The notes: generated from the sequence alone by a model not told the origin. DNA of 51,227 bases from JBQLZQ01 sp052168355 (GCA_052168355.1 JBQLZQ010000007.1:1-51227); one strand, 5' to 3'; positions 7,347 to 16,540 are shown, counted from the first letter of the stretch. Program-made: numbers and translations.

Positions 7347-8764
7347 AGACCGTATCGCGCCCCAACGTGCTCTTCGTCATGTCCGATCAACAGCGCCCGG
7401 ACACGATGGGCTTTCGAGGCGAAACACCTTGCCGAACGCCCAACATGGACCGGCTTGCGGCTGAAGGAACCAGCCTGGATCGGGCCATCACGCCCTGCCC
7501 GCTGTGCCTTCCAGCGCGTGCAGCGACGTTCACGGGTCTTTACCCGCATCAGAACGACATGCTGGACAACGCTGTCAGCGCCCTTGGCGAATGTCAGTTG
7601 CTCGATGTCTTCCGCGCCGGCGGCTACGAGGTCAGCTATGCTGGCAAATGGCACCTTGGGCACGACAACATCGATCGGTTTACGGATCGGAACGCCGGCG
7701 ACAGCACGAGAGAGTATTCGGAATGGTGCAAGGAGCGCGGCCTCGTCGATGGCTGGACGTTCAACGACCCTCGCGTGCGCACCCATCGCCAGCCGTCGAT
7801 GTCCACACCCGTGGCCCTCCCGCTCGATATGCCGCCAGAGACCACGAATGACGCCTACATCGCCGACATCGCGATTGAGCACTTGCGCACACGCGACCTG
7901 TCGCGTCCGTTTTTCCAGGTGTGTTCATTCAACGGCCCGCATCCGCCCTTCATGATCCCCGAGCCGTACTTCTCGATGTATGACCCGGCCGACGTTCGGA
8001 AACCGGTGAACTTCGGACCGCAACGGGACGAGCCGGAGGCGAACCGCACCAGCTATTACCGTCAGTTGTTCCTTGACCACGGCGCAGAGTTCGACGCCTG
8101 GCGGAAGAGTTACGCCGTCTATTGGGGGTTCATCACGCTGATCGACGATCAACTTGGTCGGCTTCTCGCCGAGCTCGAGGCGCAGGGCGTGATGGATGAC
8201 ACGATCGTCCTTTTCATGTCCGATCACGGCGAGAACCTGGGCGCACACGGCCTGTGGCACAAGATGGTGGCCTACGAGGAATCGATCCGTGTGCCGTTGA
8301 TCCTCCGCCTGCCGGGGTCCGCAGGCGGGGGGCGCCGATTGGACGCACCGGTCAGCCAGATCGACATCGCCCCGACGCTGGCCTCGCTGTGCGACCTTCC
8401 GCGCCACCCCGACTGGACCGGCCTGGACCTCGCCCCGTTGCTGCGCGGCGAGGGCACAGTACCGGCTGACCGTCCTCTCTTCTCGCTTCACCGGCCGCTG
8501 GGTGACTGGATGGGAACGGTCCCGTGGAGGATGGTCGAGCGGGACAGGCTGAAATACGTCTGGCACCGGGGCGACCGCGACGAGCTTTTCGATCTGGCAT
8601 CCGATCCATTCGAGTTGCGGAATCTGATTGGTCTGACAGAGCGGACCCGCGACCTCGCAAGGCTGCGTTCAGACCTCGTGCGCTTCATGATCGAGACCGA
8701 GGATCCGCTGCTTGCCGACCTTCGTTCCGATCTCGAGGAGCGCGCCGGGCACATCGCTCGATGA
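7343..8764 (+). CDS. Type I (formylglycine) sulfatase, probably cytoplasmic
   Basis: A 473-residue sulfatase. The modified cysteine is C55 in C55-L-P-A-R59; Asp15 (MSDQQRPD), GKWH at 101-104 and SDHGENLGAHG fit the catalytic and calcium site. There is no signal peptide. It is the last gene of the lyase operon, coupled by an ATGA overlap to the aldolase-like gene. It shares CPLC-x-PAR with the sulfatase at 267-1736 but the two are otherwise clearly diverged, so they probably act on different sulfate positions or substrates. Cytoplasmic desulfation after TRAP uptake is inferred from the missing signal. Confidence 0.9.
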   Translation: MKTVSRPNVLFVMSDQQRPDTMGFRGETPCRTPNMDRLAAEGTSLDRAITPCPLCLPARAATFTGLYPHQNDMLDNAVSALGECQLLDVFRAGGYEVSYAGKWHLGHDNIDRFTDRNAGDSTREYSEWCKERGLVDGWTFNDPRVRTHRQPSMSTPVALPLDMPPETTNDAYIADIAIEHLRTRDLSRPFFQVCSFNGPHPPFMIPEPYFSMYDPADVRKPVNFGPQRDEPEANRTSYYRQLFLDHGAEFDAWRKSYAVYWGFITLIDDQLGRLLAELEAQGVMDDTIVLFMSDHGENLGAHGLWHKMVAYEESIRVPLILRLPGSAGGGRRLDAPVSQIDIAPTLASLCDLPRHPDWTGLDLAPLLRGEGTVPADRPLFSLHRPLGDWMGTVPWRMVERDRLKYVWHRGDRDELFDLASDPFELRNLIGLTERTRDLARLRSDLVRFMIETEDPLLADLRSDLEERAGHIAR

Positions 8765-8813
8765 AAGATCGGGACGATGCCGGACGGGCCGGGGAAGGGC
8801 GTCCAGGCAGCGG

Positions 8814-9155
8814 TCATGAAAAAGCGATCTGCGCCTTAATCGCCTGCGCACGGTCGTTTGCGATTTCGAAGGCCGCGACCGCCTCGTCGATCCCCATGCC
8901 GTGGGTGATCACCGTTTCACGTCGATCAGCCCCTTCCGCATCAGGTCGACTCCGGTAAGGAATTCCTCGTGAAAGCGGAACGATCCGCGCAGCTGCGGCT
9001 CCTTGGCCGTGATCGTTTGAGCTGGCAGGGCCGTGTCACCGCCAAGGCCCCAGCTGGACGATGACGCCGCCCGGACGAAGCACGGCGATGCCGCCGGCCA
9101 GGGCGGGTGCCGCGCCGGTGCACTCGACGAGAATGTCGAACGTCCCGTGACGATC
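8814..9155 (-). pseudogene. Remnant of L-idonate 5-dehydrogenase-like zinc alcohol dehydrogenase
   Basis: The C-terminal third of a medium-chain dehydrogenase, broken by two frameshifts. The pieces FDILVECTGAAPAL, RPGGVIVQLG, then GGDTALPAQTITAKE, LRGSFRFHEEF, and finally ITHGMGIDEAVAAFEIA-x-DRAQAIKAQIAF match the end of IdnD in order. The first shift, about 9047-9050, looks like one extra C in the VQLG-LGGD codons. The second, about 8909, looks like one missing base after IDVK. The N-terminal two thirds, including the zinc site, are absent. The gene is dead, and its upstream part is replaced by a TRAP permease fragment. Confidence 0.75.
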
Positions 9156-9232
9156 GACCGGACCCGTCGGGTGGCGCGATCGAGATGGAGAAGTCGCGCG
9201 GGCCCAGGTGCCCCGATGGCGGCGCGGCACCA

Positions 9233-9455
9233 AACGCGGAAACATCCGTGCGAATATCTCTTGGACGGCAAGATGTTCGCCGCGCCGCAAGACGACGGCC
9301 ACCCCCAGCATCACGACCCAGACGAGGCCATGACGCGACCGTTCGACCGATGGCCTGAGCCCCGAGGCAAAGCCGTAGCGCAGCACCACATTGGCAGAGA
9401 CCATGGCGATCACGGCCGTCAGCAACATGGCCATGATGATGTCAATGCTCTTCCG
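9233..9455 (-). pseudogene. Remnant of a TRAP small permease (DctQ) gene
   Basis: About 70 residues read LRKSIDIIMAMLLTAVI, then NVVLRYGF, then GLVWVVMLGVAVVLRRGEHLAVQEIFARMFPR. This is the first half of a DctQ subunit. It runs into unrelated sequence and then the dehydrogenase remnant. An in-frame TGA lies just before the first leucine, and no large-permease gene follows. It is not a copy of the intact DctQ at 3031-3555, so it is the remains of a separate uptake system. The 170 bases from 9572 to the MFS gene show nothing I recognise. Confidence 0.65.
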
Positions 9456-9557
9456 GAGTCACCGCAGCGCAGCGTGCGCGAACCCCTCCCCAAGGCCGCG
9501 CCCTCCCAGGACGATGTTCGATTGCGCCGGTACACGAGTATCGATACTTCGCCAACT

Positions 9558-9571
9558 TGTTATCGATAACA
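9558..9571. promoter_or_regulatory. Orphan operator-like palindrome, GntR/IdnR type
   Basis: TGTTATCGATAACA is a perfect 14-bp palindrome. Its half-sites TGTTA-N4-TAACA equal those of the operators used by the LacI-family regulators GntR and IdnR of gluconate and idonate genes in E. coli. It lies about 100 bases upstream of the decayed TRAP and idonate-dehydrogenase-like remnants, so it probably was their operator. No LacI-family regulator is visible in the window. Confidence 0.45.
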
Positions 9572-9742
9572 TCATCCGGCGTCGGGGGAACGTTTGATGC
9601 CCTATGGACTGACCGCGGCCTGACCGTGGCGGCGATGCGAGGCACGTGGATCTGGGCAGCGGCTTGGTATCGGGGCAGCCCTGTCGGCGAATGGACCGGC
9701 ATCCGCACGAAGGACGCTTCCGTTCCAAATCAAGGGGGTTGC

Positions 9743-10978
9743 TCAGGTCTTGAGAGCCACGCTCACATTCCGCGTCGCCCGCCAACGCAAGACCAGGACC
9801 ACGAGACCCAGCAGCGCCGCCACGGCAACGCTGGCGCGCAACCCGATAAGATCCGCCAGGGCGCCGAATGCCAGAGCGCCGGTCGCCGTGCCAACCCGCA
9901 TCGAGACGCCATAGAGCCCCATGACACGGCCGCGCATCTCCGGGGCGGTCGACATCTGCAGAAGGGTTTGAACACCGGCGGCGCGGACGATCAAGCAGGT
10001 GCCGATCGCGAACAGGAGGACCGGGGCCATGAGAACGTTCGGCAGCGCCGCGAACAGCATCAATAGCCCCATAAGCGCGACCATGGCGATCATCAGAACG
10101 TCGACCAGGCCGTCGAGCCGGGACCTGGCGGCCAACCAGACGCCGCCGACGACGGCGCCCGCGGCCAGGCTGGCCGACAACAACCCGAGAAGCTGCGCGC
10201 CGCCGCCAAAGACACTGGCGGCGAATCCCGGCAGCAGATGCTGAAGCGGCCGGGCGCAGAAGCTGACGGCGACATGGATCAGCAGAACCGCCGCGATCGT
10301 CCGGTCACCGCACGCGTACCGCAATCCGGCAACCATGTCCTGGGTCAGCGATGCCGGTCTCCGCGCGACGGCCGCAGGACGAACGACCTGCACCCGCGAC
10401 AGCGCAAGGACGAACACGGCGCTGGCCAGCGCCGCGGCAAGATAGGTCCAGGCAGGACCGGCCAGGGCGATCACCACACCGCCGATCAGCGGTCCGGCGA
10501 AGGCGGCGATGTTGGCCAGGGTCGAATTGGTGGGAATGGCGGCAGGCAGGAGGTCCTTGGGCACCAGATGCCAGACCAGGGCCTTGTCTGCGGGATTGGC
10601 CAGGGCCTGCAGACACCCCGTGACCAGGGTCAGCGCACTCAACAGCGCGATGGTGACGTGATCGGAAAGAACCAGCCCGAACAGCGCCACCTTTACCGGG
10701 ATCTGCAGGAACACCAGGATCTGGACGATGCGAAGCGGCGGGGTTCGGTCGGCGACCGCACCGCCGATCAAGCCCAGAACCAGGGACGGTCCCAGGCGCA
10801 GAAAGGCGATGATGCCCAGCCACAGGGCCGCGCCGGTCAGGTCCCAGGCGATCCAGCCGGTCGCCAAGATCGCCATCTGCGACACCACCGCCATCCCGGT
10901 CTTGGTGGCCAGGTACTGGCCATAGGTGGGCAGCCGGAACAGTGGCACGATGGCGCGAAGGCTGGTGACGGCGCTCAT
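9743..10978 (-). CDS. MFS transporter (EntS-like exporter family)
   Basis: A 411-residue membrane protein with twelve hydrophobic segments and the MFS loop signature GGAVADRTPPLR between helices 2 and 3. ALANPADKALVWHLVP and RGRVMGLYG are typical of the MFS_3 group containing the enterobactin exporter EntS, so export of a small molecule is more likely than uptake. It stands alone: 216 bases without a recognisable gene separate it from D-tartrate dehydratase, and no good Shine-Dalgarno sequence precedes the ATG at 10978. The substrate cannot be told. Confidence 0.85.
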   Translation of the reverse strand: MSAVTSLRAIVPLFRLPTYGQYLATKTGMAVVSQMAILATGWIAWDLTGAALWLGIIAFLRLGPSLVLGLIGGAVADRTPPLRIVQILVFLQIPVKVALFGLVLSDHVTIALLSALTLVTGCLQALANPADKALVWHLVPKDLLPAAIPTNSTLANIAAFAGPLIGGVVIALAGPAWTYLAAALASAVFVLALSRVQVVRPAAVARRPASLTQDMVAGLRYACGDRTIAAVLLIHVAVSFCARPLQHLLPGFAASVFGGGAQLLGLLSASLAAGAVVGGVWLAARSRLDGLVDVLMIAMVALMGLLMLFAALPNVLMAPVLLFAIGTCLIVRAAGVQTLLQMSTAPEMRGRVMGLYGVSMRVGTATGALAFGALADLIGLRASVAVAALLGLVVLVLRWRATRNVSVALKT

Positions 10979-11194
10979 ATCATGGAAAAGGCGAGATGGA
11001 CGCCGTAGCCGGCGGCCAAAATCGACCCCTCCTGTCGCGACAGCCGCACACCGATATGCGCGAACACCAGAACCAGCGCACCGTCTCCCTTAAGGCGCCC
11101 GGCCGCACACCTGCGCGGAGCAAAGAACGGGCCGCCAAGCGAACCAGCAATGGAGGGTCACCGACATCCCGATCGGCGCCGGCGACCTCCCTCC

Positions 11195-12364
11195 TCAGAT
11201 CAGATCCTCCACCAATTTTTTGAGTTCGGCGTAGAGAGTGGCGCGGGTTTCGAACCCGATGCCCGGGGCGTCGGGCAACCGCACCCAACTGTCGGTCACA
11301 GCGACCCCGTCGGCAAAGCCGCAGAAAGGCTCGAAAACCTCAGGGTAGGACTCGTTGCCGCCCAACCCCAGACCGGCGGCGATGTTCAACGACATCTGAT
11401 GGCCTCCGTGGGGCACCACACGACGCCGCGACCAGCCATGGGCCTCCAGCATGTCGAGCATGCGCAGATATTCCACCAGGCCATAGCTCAGCGCACAGTC
11501 GAACTGCAGGATATCGCGGTCGGGCCGCAGACCCGCATACCGGATCAGGTTGCGTTGGTCCTGAACGGAAAACAGGTTCTCGCCCGTGGCCATCGGCCGG
11601 CGGTAGAGATCGGACAGCGTGGCCTGGAGGCGATAGTCGAGAGGGTCGCCCGGTTCCTCGAACCAGCGCAGGCCATAGGGCGCCAAAGCCTCGGCATACG
11701 CGACCGCGGCAGGAAAGTCGAAGCGACCGTTGGCGTCGACACACAGATTGCCGGGTTCGACCAGATCCAGCACCGCGTCGATGCGCTTGCGGTCTTCGTC
11801 CAGCGGCGCGCCGCCGATTTTCATCTTGACGGTGGCATAGCCCATGGCCTGATAGCGGCGGATCTCATCCCGAAGGCCGTCCAGCCCTTTGTCCGGATCG
11901 TAGTAACCGCCGGCGGCGTAGACCCAGACCCTGTCGTCGGCCACGCCGTCGCGGTAGCGATCGGCCAACAGCCGATAGAGCGGAACTCCCGCTGCCTTGG
12001 CCACGGCATCCCAGAGCGCCATGTCGAGGGTACCGACGGCCACGGAACGCTCGCCGTGACCGCCCGGCTTTTCGTTGGCCATCATCGTGTCCCACACCCG
12101 ATGCGGCGACAGCAGTCCGTCGTCGCCCAGAAGCGTCTGCGGGTCGGCCTCCATGACGCGCGGTATGAATCGTTCGCGCATCAGGGCGCCTTGACCATAG
12201 CGACCGTTGGAATTGAAACCGAAGCCGATCACGGAGTGACCGTCGCGGACCACGTCCGTGACCACGGCGACCGTCGAGCAGGTCATCCTGGAAAAATCGA
12301 TGTAGGCGTTGCGGATGGGGGAAGCGATCGACGCCGTCCGTTCGCGGATCTCGACAATGTGCAT
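11195..12364 (-). CDS. tarD: D(-)-tartrate dehydratase (enolase superfamily)
   Basis: Dehydrates D-tartrate to oxaloacetate using magnesium. The 389 residues follow Bradyrhizobium TarD closely: SPIRNAYIDF near the start, GFNSNGRYGQG (48-58), EKPGGHGERSVAVGT, KMKIGG (180-185), VDANGRF, GENLFS and PHGGHQMSLNIAAGLGLGG. Catalytic K182, metal ligands D210, E236 and E262, and base H319 are all present. It is the last gene of the leftward ABC operon, 21 bases after the second enolase-superfamily gene. Oxaloacetate enters the TCA cycle directly. The resemblance is strong enough to name the activity, though a closely related acid sugar cannot be excluded. Confidence 0.88.
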   Translation of the reverse strand: MHIVEIRERTASIASPIRNAYIDFSRMTCSTVAVVTDVVRDGHSVIGFGFNSNGRYGQGALMRERFIPRVMEADPQTLLGDDGLLSPHRVWDTMMANEKPGGHGERSVAVGTLDMALWDAVAKAAGVPLYRLLADRYRDGVADDRVWVYAAGGYYDPDKGLDGLRDEIRRYQAMGYATVKMKIGGAPLDEDRKRIDAVLDLVEPGNLCVDANGRFDFPAAVAYAEALAPYGLRWFEEPGDPLDYRLQATLSDLYRRPMATGENLFSVQDQRNLIRYAGLRPDRDILQFDCALSYGLVEYLRMLDMLEAHGWSRRRVVPHGGHQMSLNIAAGLGLGGNESYPEVFEPFCGFADGVAVTDSWVRLPDAPGIGFETRATLYAELKKLVEDLI

Positions 12365-12385
12365 CGGTGCAGGACCCTATGGAGC

Positions 12386-13564
12386 TTATTGATCCACGAC
12401 GAAACCATCGGCATGCGGGCGCATGTAGACGTCTCGAGCAATCGGGGCGGGATCGTTGCGCGCCCGGTCGGTCAAAGAGACGCCCAACCCCGGTTCTGTC
12501 GGAATGGCGATGTAACCGTCGGTGACCGGCGAACCCGTCTTGACAAACTCGGTTCCGCGAAGGCGATGGGTATTGCCGCATCGGGTCGATCCATCTTCGA
12601 GGTCCGATCCGACCGTGGGATATTCTTGTATGGCAAAGTTGGGAACGGCCGCGGCGAGTTGTAGGCAGGCATGGAGCGACACCGGCGACAGCGGATTGTG
12701 CGGGATAACCTGCACGTCGTGGGCCTCGGCCAAGGCCGCGATCTTGCGGGCACCCGTCAAACCGCCGCACAGGCAAACCGAAACGCGCGCGTAAGTTAGG
12801 GCGCGGGCAGCGATATGAGCCTGAAACTCGAAGAGCGACGAGAACCGCTCCCCGGTGGCCAAGGGCACGGCAATCGCACCGGCCACCGACGCCATCGCGT
12901 GGACCGACGTGGGGGCGATCGGATCCTCGTAGAACATCGGCCGATACGGCGCGATCTCGCGCCCGAACGCAATGGCCTCGGCCGGGTTTAGCCTCCGGTG
13001 GATCTCGATGCACAGATCGATATCGGACCCCAAGACCTCGCGCAACTTGCCGACCAGCGCCACGGCGTCCGCGATCTTGCGCGCATGGCCCTTGCCGTAG
13101 GGTTGCGAACGGTCTTCGTCGAGAAAGGGATTCAGGTGCCCGATAGCCGTGAACCCCTGAGCCTTGAGTTCCTGGCAACGGGTGACCATCTCCGCCGCCG
13201 TGCCGGCCTTGACATGGGCATAGACACGGGCCCGGCTGCGGACCGGCCCGCCCAAGAGAGTGTGAATGGGCACGCCAAGAGTTTGCCCCTTGATGTCCCA
13301 CAGGGCGATATCGATGGCCGAGATGGCGCCGCCGATGGCGGCGCCCTTGAAATGGCCGAAGCGGTACATCACCGCCCAATGATGCTCAATGGGGCCCGGA
13401 TCCTTGCCGACCAGATAGGTGCCGAATTTCTCGATCGCCGACCGTGACGCCTCCAGATGGCCCCAGGCCCCGGACTCTCCGACCCCGGTTATCCCGGCGT
13501 CGGTCTCGATCTCGACATAGAGATAGCGGCCGGCAAGATAGGGTTTGACCGCGGTGATTTTCAT
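12386..13564 (-). CDS. Enolase-superfamily sugar-acid dehydratase (DgoD-like)
   Basis: A mandelate-racemase-type dehydratase of 392 residues from ATG 13564; an earlier in-frame ATG at 13687 would overlap the CapA-like gene. The layout is that of galactonate dehydratase: metal ligands E187 (CIEIHRR), E213 (FYEDP) and E239 (TGERF), the histidine pair H189 and H289 (IPHNPLSPVSLHAC). The first ligand is Glu where DgoD has Asp. It should convert an aldonate into a 2-keto-3-deoxy acid. Which aldonate is not readable; D-galactonate, gluconate or mannonate are all possible. It sits between a CapA-like gene and tarD in one operon. Confidence 0.82.
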   Translation of the reverse strand: MKITAVKPYLAGRYLYVEIETDAGITGVGESGAWGHLEASRSAIEKFGTYLVGKDPGPIEHHWAVMYRFGHFKGAAIGGAISAIDIALWDIKGQTLGVPIHTLLGGPVRSRARVYAHVKAGTAAEMVTRCQELKAQGFTAIGHLNPFLDEDRSQPYGKGHARKIADAVALVGKLREVLGSDIDLCIEIHRRLNPAEAIAFGREIAPYRPMFYEDPIAPTSVHAMASVAGAIAVPLATGERFSSLFEFQAHIAARALTYARVSVCLCGGLTGARKIAALAEAHDVQVIPHNPLSPVSLHACLQLAAAVPNFAIQEYPTVGSDLEDGSTRCGNTHRLRGTEFVKTGSPVTDGYIAIPTEPGLGVSLTDRARNDPAPIARDVYMRPHADGFVVDQ

Positions 13565-13613
13565 CGATTGTCGTCCTGTGGGTGGGAGCCTGCGGCAAGG
13601 GAGAATGAGGGAT

Positions 13614-14729
13614 TCAGGCGGCGTCGACCGCGTCTTGGTCCACGGCGACCGTGACGTCACCGTCTCGGACGACGACCCGCGTGCCAAACGGGGCGCAGCG
13701 TTGGCTCAGTGTCTCCACGACCTCACGGCCCGCGCCATTGGGATCGAGGATAGCCACCAGGTTGTCGGCACCGCGCCGCACCGGAACAATGGCGATGTCG
13801 TCGATCCTTCGATTGCGGACCAGAATCCGAACGGCAAGCCCGTCGAGAGCGCGACCGCGCATCTTTTCCCAATCGAACGCGAAGTTGCCGAGACTGTAAA
13901 AGACCGGTTTGCCGATATGGAACTCAACGCCCTGGACGACGTGGGGATGATGGCCAAAGACGATGTCTGCACCGGCCCGCAGGGCGGCATGGCCGACGGT
14001 CCGCTGATAGTCGACGATGTCGGGGCTGCCCGACACGCCCCAATGACAGGAAACGACGACGATATCGGCCCTGTCCTTTGCCGCCCGCACGTCGGCCTCC
14101 ATGGCGGCGAGAGCGTCCGCGTCCGGCACGGTGAGGACAAGCGGCGGCGCCCCCGGCATCTCCAGCGCCCGCCGGTCGGGCTGATAGCCGGTGTGGACCT
14201 TGATGGTGGCACAGCCCGGCCGGGTGGCCGTCGCGGCGTGACCGACATGCCAGAAAACCGATGTGTAGCTGAGAAAAGCGAATGTAGCCTGCGGCCGGTC
14301 GACGATCGCGGGCGCGCGGGCCGCGGAGAGATCCGCTCCGGCGCCGCAGTGCCCGATCCCGGCGCCTCTAAGAGTGGCGATGCTCGCCAGGGCGGCAGCC
14401 GGCGGGTAACACACGTTGGATGCGCAGGCCAGCGCGGCGAAACGGGCGGCCGTAAACGCATCGACCATGCGCGGATCGCTGTGACGCCAGCGGTCCTTGT
14501 GGGGGATATCCGGCGATGCCGGATCCTGGGACGGCGGCGACAGGGGCCCTTCGAGCTGACCGAACAGCACGTCGGCGTCGTGTAGCGTGGCCATCACATG
14601 CTTGAAGGCGGTCGCCGGCTCGGACCGATTCTGCACGTTGGTGTCCCCGACCAGAAGAAGGGTCGTATCCGCCGCTTCGGCCCGTCGGCTCCATCGCCAG
14701 GGCGCCTTGCCTCCCCGCTCAATCATCAT
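13614..14729 (-). CDS. CapA/PGA_cap-family metallophosphatase-like protein
   Basis: A 371-residue protein of the CapA fold, related to calcineurin-like phosphoesterases and named for poly-gamma-glutamate capsule synthesis. Visible motifs are LLVGDTNVQN at the start, GQLEGPLS, VVVSCHWG and GHHPHVVQG followed by VFYSLGNFAFD. No signal peptide or membrane anchor is seen, unlike many capsule CapA proteins. It is coupled to the ABC ATPase by an ATGA overlap (14726-14729) and followed by a sugar-acid dehydratase. A role in processing the imported substrate, perhaps dephosphorylation or amide cleavage, fits better than capsule synthesis, but this is inference. Confidence 0.8.
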   Translation of the reverse strand: MMIERGGKAPWRWSRRAEAADTTLLLVGDTNVQNRSEPATAFKHVMATLHDADVLFGQLEGPLSPPSQDPASPDIPHKDRWRHSDPRMVDAFTAARFAALACASNVCYPPAAALASIATLRGAGIGHCGAGADLSAARAPAIVDRPQATFAFLSYTSVFWHVGHAATATRPGCATIKVHTGYQPDRRALEMPGAPPLVLTVPDADALAAMEADVRAAKDRADIVVVSCHWGVSGSPDIVDYQRTVGHAALRAGADIVFGHHPHVVQGVEFHIGKPVFYSLGNFAFDWEKMRGRALDGLAVRILVRNRRIDDIAIVPVRRGADNLVAILDPNGAGREVVETLSQRCAPFGTRVVVRDGDVTVAVDQDAVDAA

Positions 14730-16540
14730 TGGATCTCCATCGGTTGGGGCATGCCGACCGCGTCGGCGTCATAGCGGTGGCGGTTCATGATACGGCGGTG
14801 GCGCGGATCGAGCCGCGGCACCGCCGACAACAGCGCCTTGGTATAGGGATGCTCGGGATGGTCGCAGACATGACCTGCGGCACCCGTTTCGACCAGCGAT
14901 CCGCGATACATCACGGCCACCCGGTCGCAGAAATACCGGACAACGCCGATATCGTGGCTGATGAAGATGAACGACAACCGCATCTGTCCCTGCAGCGACA
15001 GCAGCAGGTCGAGTATCTGGGCCCGCAACGACACGTCGAGCGCCGACGTCGCCTCGTCGGCGATGATCAGGCGCGGGTTCGGGGCAAGGGCACGGGCGAT
15101 GCAGATCCTCTGCCGCTGACCGCCGGAAAACGCGTGCGGATACCGCTCCATATAGGCGGGCTTGAGCCCCACGCGCTCAAGCAGCTCGGCGGTCCGGTCC
15201 TTGATCGCCTGCCGCCGCCAACCCATCATCAGCAAGGGTTCGCCGATCAGTTGTTCGACCGTCATGCGCGGATTGAGGGAGCCGAACGGATCCTGAAAGA
15301 TCACGCGGATTTGACTGTACAGCGCGCGCAGCCCCCTTTTGTCGAGGGTCGCCACGTCGATTTCCGCGCCGTCGGCATTGCGGTAGAGAACGCGCCCGCC
15401 ACTCGGTTCGATCATGCGGACGAGACATCGGCCAAGGGTTGTCTTGCCGGATCCCGACTCCCCGACGATGCCCAAATTCTCACCTTCGCGCAGGGTCAGA
15501 CTGACATCGGCAACAGCCTTGAGCGTCCGGGTCACCGGCCGGAACAACCCCCGCCGGGTGACGAAGGCCTTGCTCAGGCCGTCCACCTGCAGAATGACCG
15601 GTCGCTGTGGAATGGGTACGTCGTAGACGGCGTTGACCGTTGCCTTTATCGGCGCCGGACTTTCCAGTCTGACTGCCGACTCGATCAGCATTTTGGAATA
15701 CGAATGGCGCGGGGCATGGAAAAGGTCTTCCACCGACCCCGTTTCGACGATCCGTCCATGCCGCATGACGCATACATGGTCGGCAATCTCCGCGACCACC
15801 CCCATGTCATGGGTGATGAACAGCACGGCCATGCCGAATTCCTGCTGGATCTCCTTGATCAGATCCAGGATCTCGGCCTGGGTCGTGACATCCAGTGCTG
15901 TTGTCGGCTCATCGGCGATCAGCACCGATGGGTTGCAAGCAAGAGCCATGGCAATCATGGCCCGCTGTCGCATGCCGCCGGAATACTCAAACGGGTAGCG
16001 GTCGATGGTGTGTTGCGGGTCGGGGATTTCCACCCGGCGCAAGAGCTCGACGATCCGCGCCCGACGCGCGCCCTTATCGAGGTCGGTGTGCAAACGCAGC
16101 GCTTCGTCGATCTGAAAGCCGATGGTGTGCACCGGCGACAGGGAGCTCATCGGTTCCTGGAAGATCATCGAGATTTCACGGCCGCGGATGGCCCGAATGG
16201 CCGGGCCGCGGGGATCGAGCTGCGCCATATCGACAACTTTCCCCGGATCGCCGCCACTGCCGTGAAGACGAATCTCACCATCGACGACACGGCCCGGCGG
16301 AGCGACAATCTGAAGGATCGATCGGGCGGTGATACTCTTGCCCGACCCGGACTCGCCGACCAAACACAGGGTCTCGCCGCGCCGCAGGGTGAAACCGATA
16401 TCGTCGACAGCCTTCAGCGTTCCGGTGCGCAGGGAGAAATAGGTCTTGAGCCCGCGCACCTCAAGCGCGATCTCCCCTCGCCGATCGTCGGCCGCCATGA
16501 CCAAGGGTCCGGCTTCAGTGGCCATAAGGGTCGGCCGCAT
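14726..16540 (-). CDS. Fused double ATPase of a peptide-type ABC importer (DppD-DppF)
   Basis: Both ATPase subunits in one 604-residue chain. Domain 1 has Walker A GESGSGKS at 62-69, signature YSGGMRQR and Walker B VLIADEPTT. Domain 2 has GESGSGKT, FSGGQRQR and LIIADEATSALD. The start overlaps the permease end: ATG 16540 is the longest choice, and ATGs at 16525 and 16498 are possible. Its stop overlaps the CapA-like start. The two other peptide-type transporters in the window use separate D and F genes, so this one is of a different lineage. Confidence 0.93.
   Translation of the reverse strand: MRPTLMATEAGPLVMAADDRRGEIALEVRGLKTYFSLRTGTLKAVDDIGFTLRRGETLCLVGESGSGKSITARSILQIVAPPGRVVDGEIRLHGSGGDPGKVVDMAQLDPRGPAIRAIRGREISMIFQEPMSSLSPVHTIGFQIDEALRLHTDLDKGARRARIVELLRRVEIPDPQHTIDRYPFEYSGGMRQRAMIAMALACNPSVLIADEPTTALDVTTQAEILDLIKEIQQEFGMAVLFITHDMGVVAEIADHVCVMRHGRIVETGSVEDLFHAPRHSYSKMLIESAVRLESPAPIKATVNAVYDVPIPQRPVILQVDGLSKAFVTRRGLFRPVTRTLKAVADVSLTLREGENLGIVGESGSGKTTLGRCLVRMIEPSGGRVLYRNADGAEIDVATLDKRGLRALYSQIRVIFQDPFGSLNPRMTVEQLIGEPLLMMGWRRQAIKDRTAELLERVGLKPAYMERYPHAFSGGQRQRICIARALAPNPRLIIADEATSALDVSLRAQILDLLLSLQGQMRLSFIFISHDIGVVRYFCDRVAVMYRGSLVETGAAGHVCDHPEHPYTKALLSAVPRLDPRHRRIMNRHRYDADAVGMPQPMEIQ

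Noticed and set aside
11865..13379. A 504-residue minus-strand frame overlapping both dehydratase genes
   Set aside because: Shifted frame of the two enolase-superfamily genes, composed of Arg, Gly and Pro runs with no catalytic pattern.
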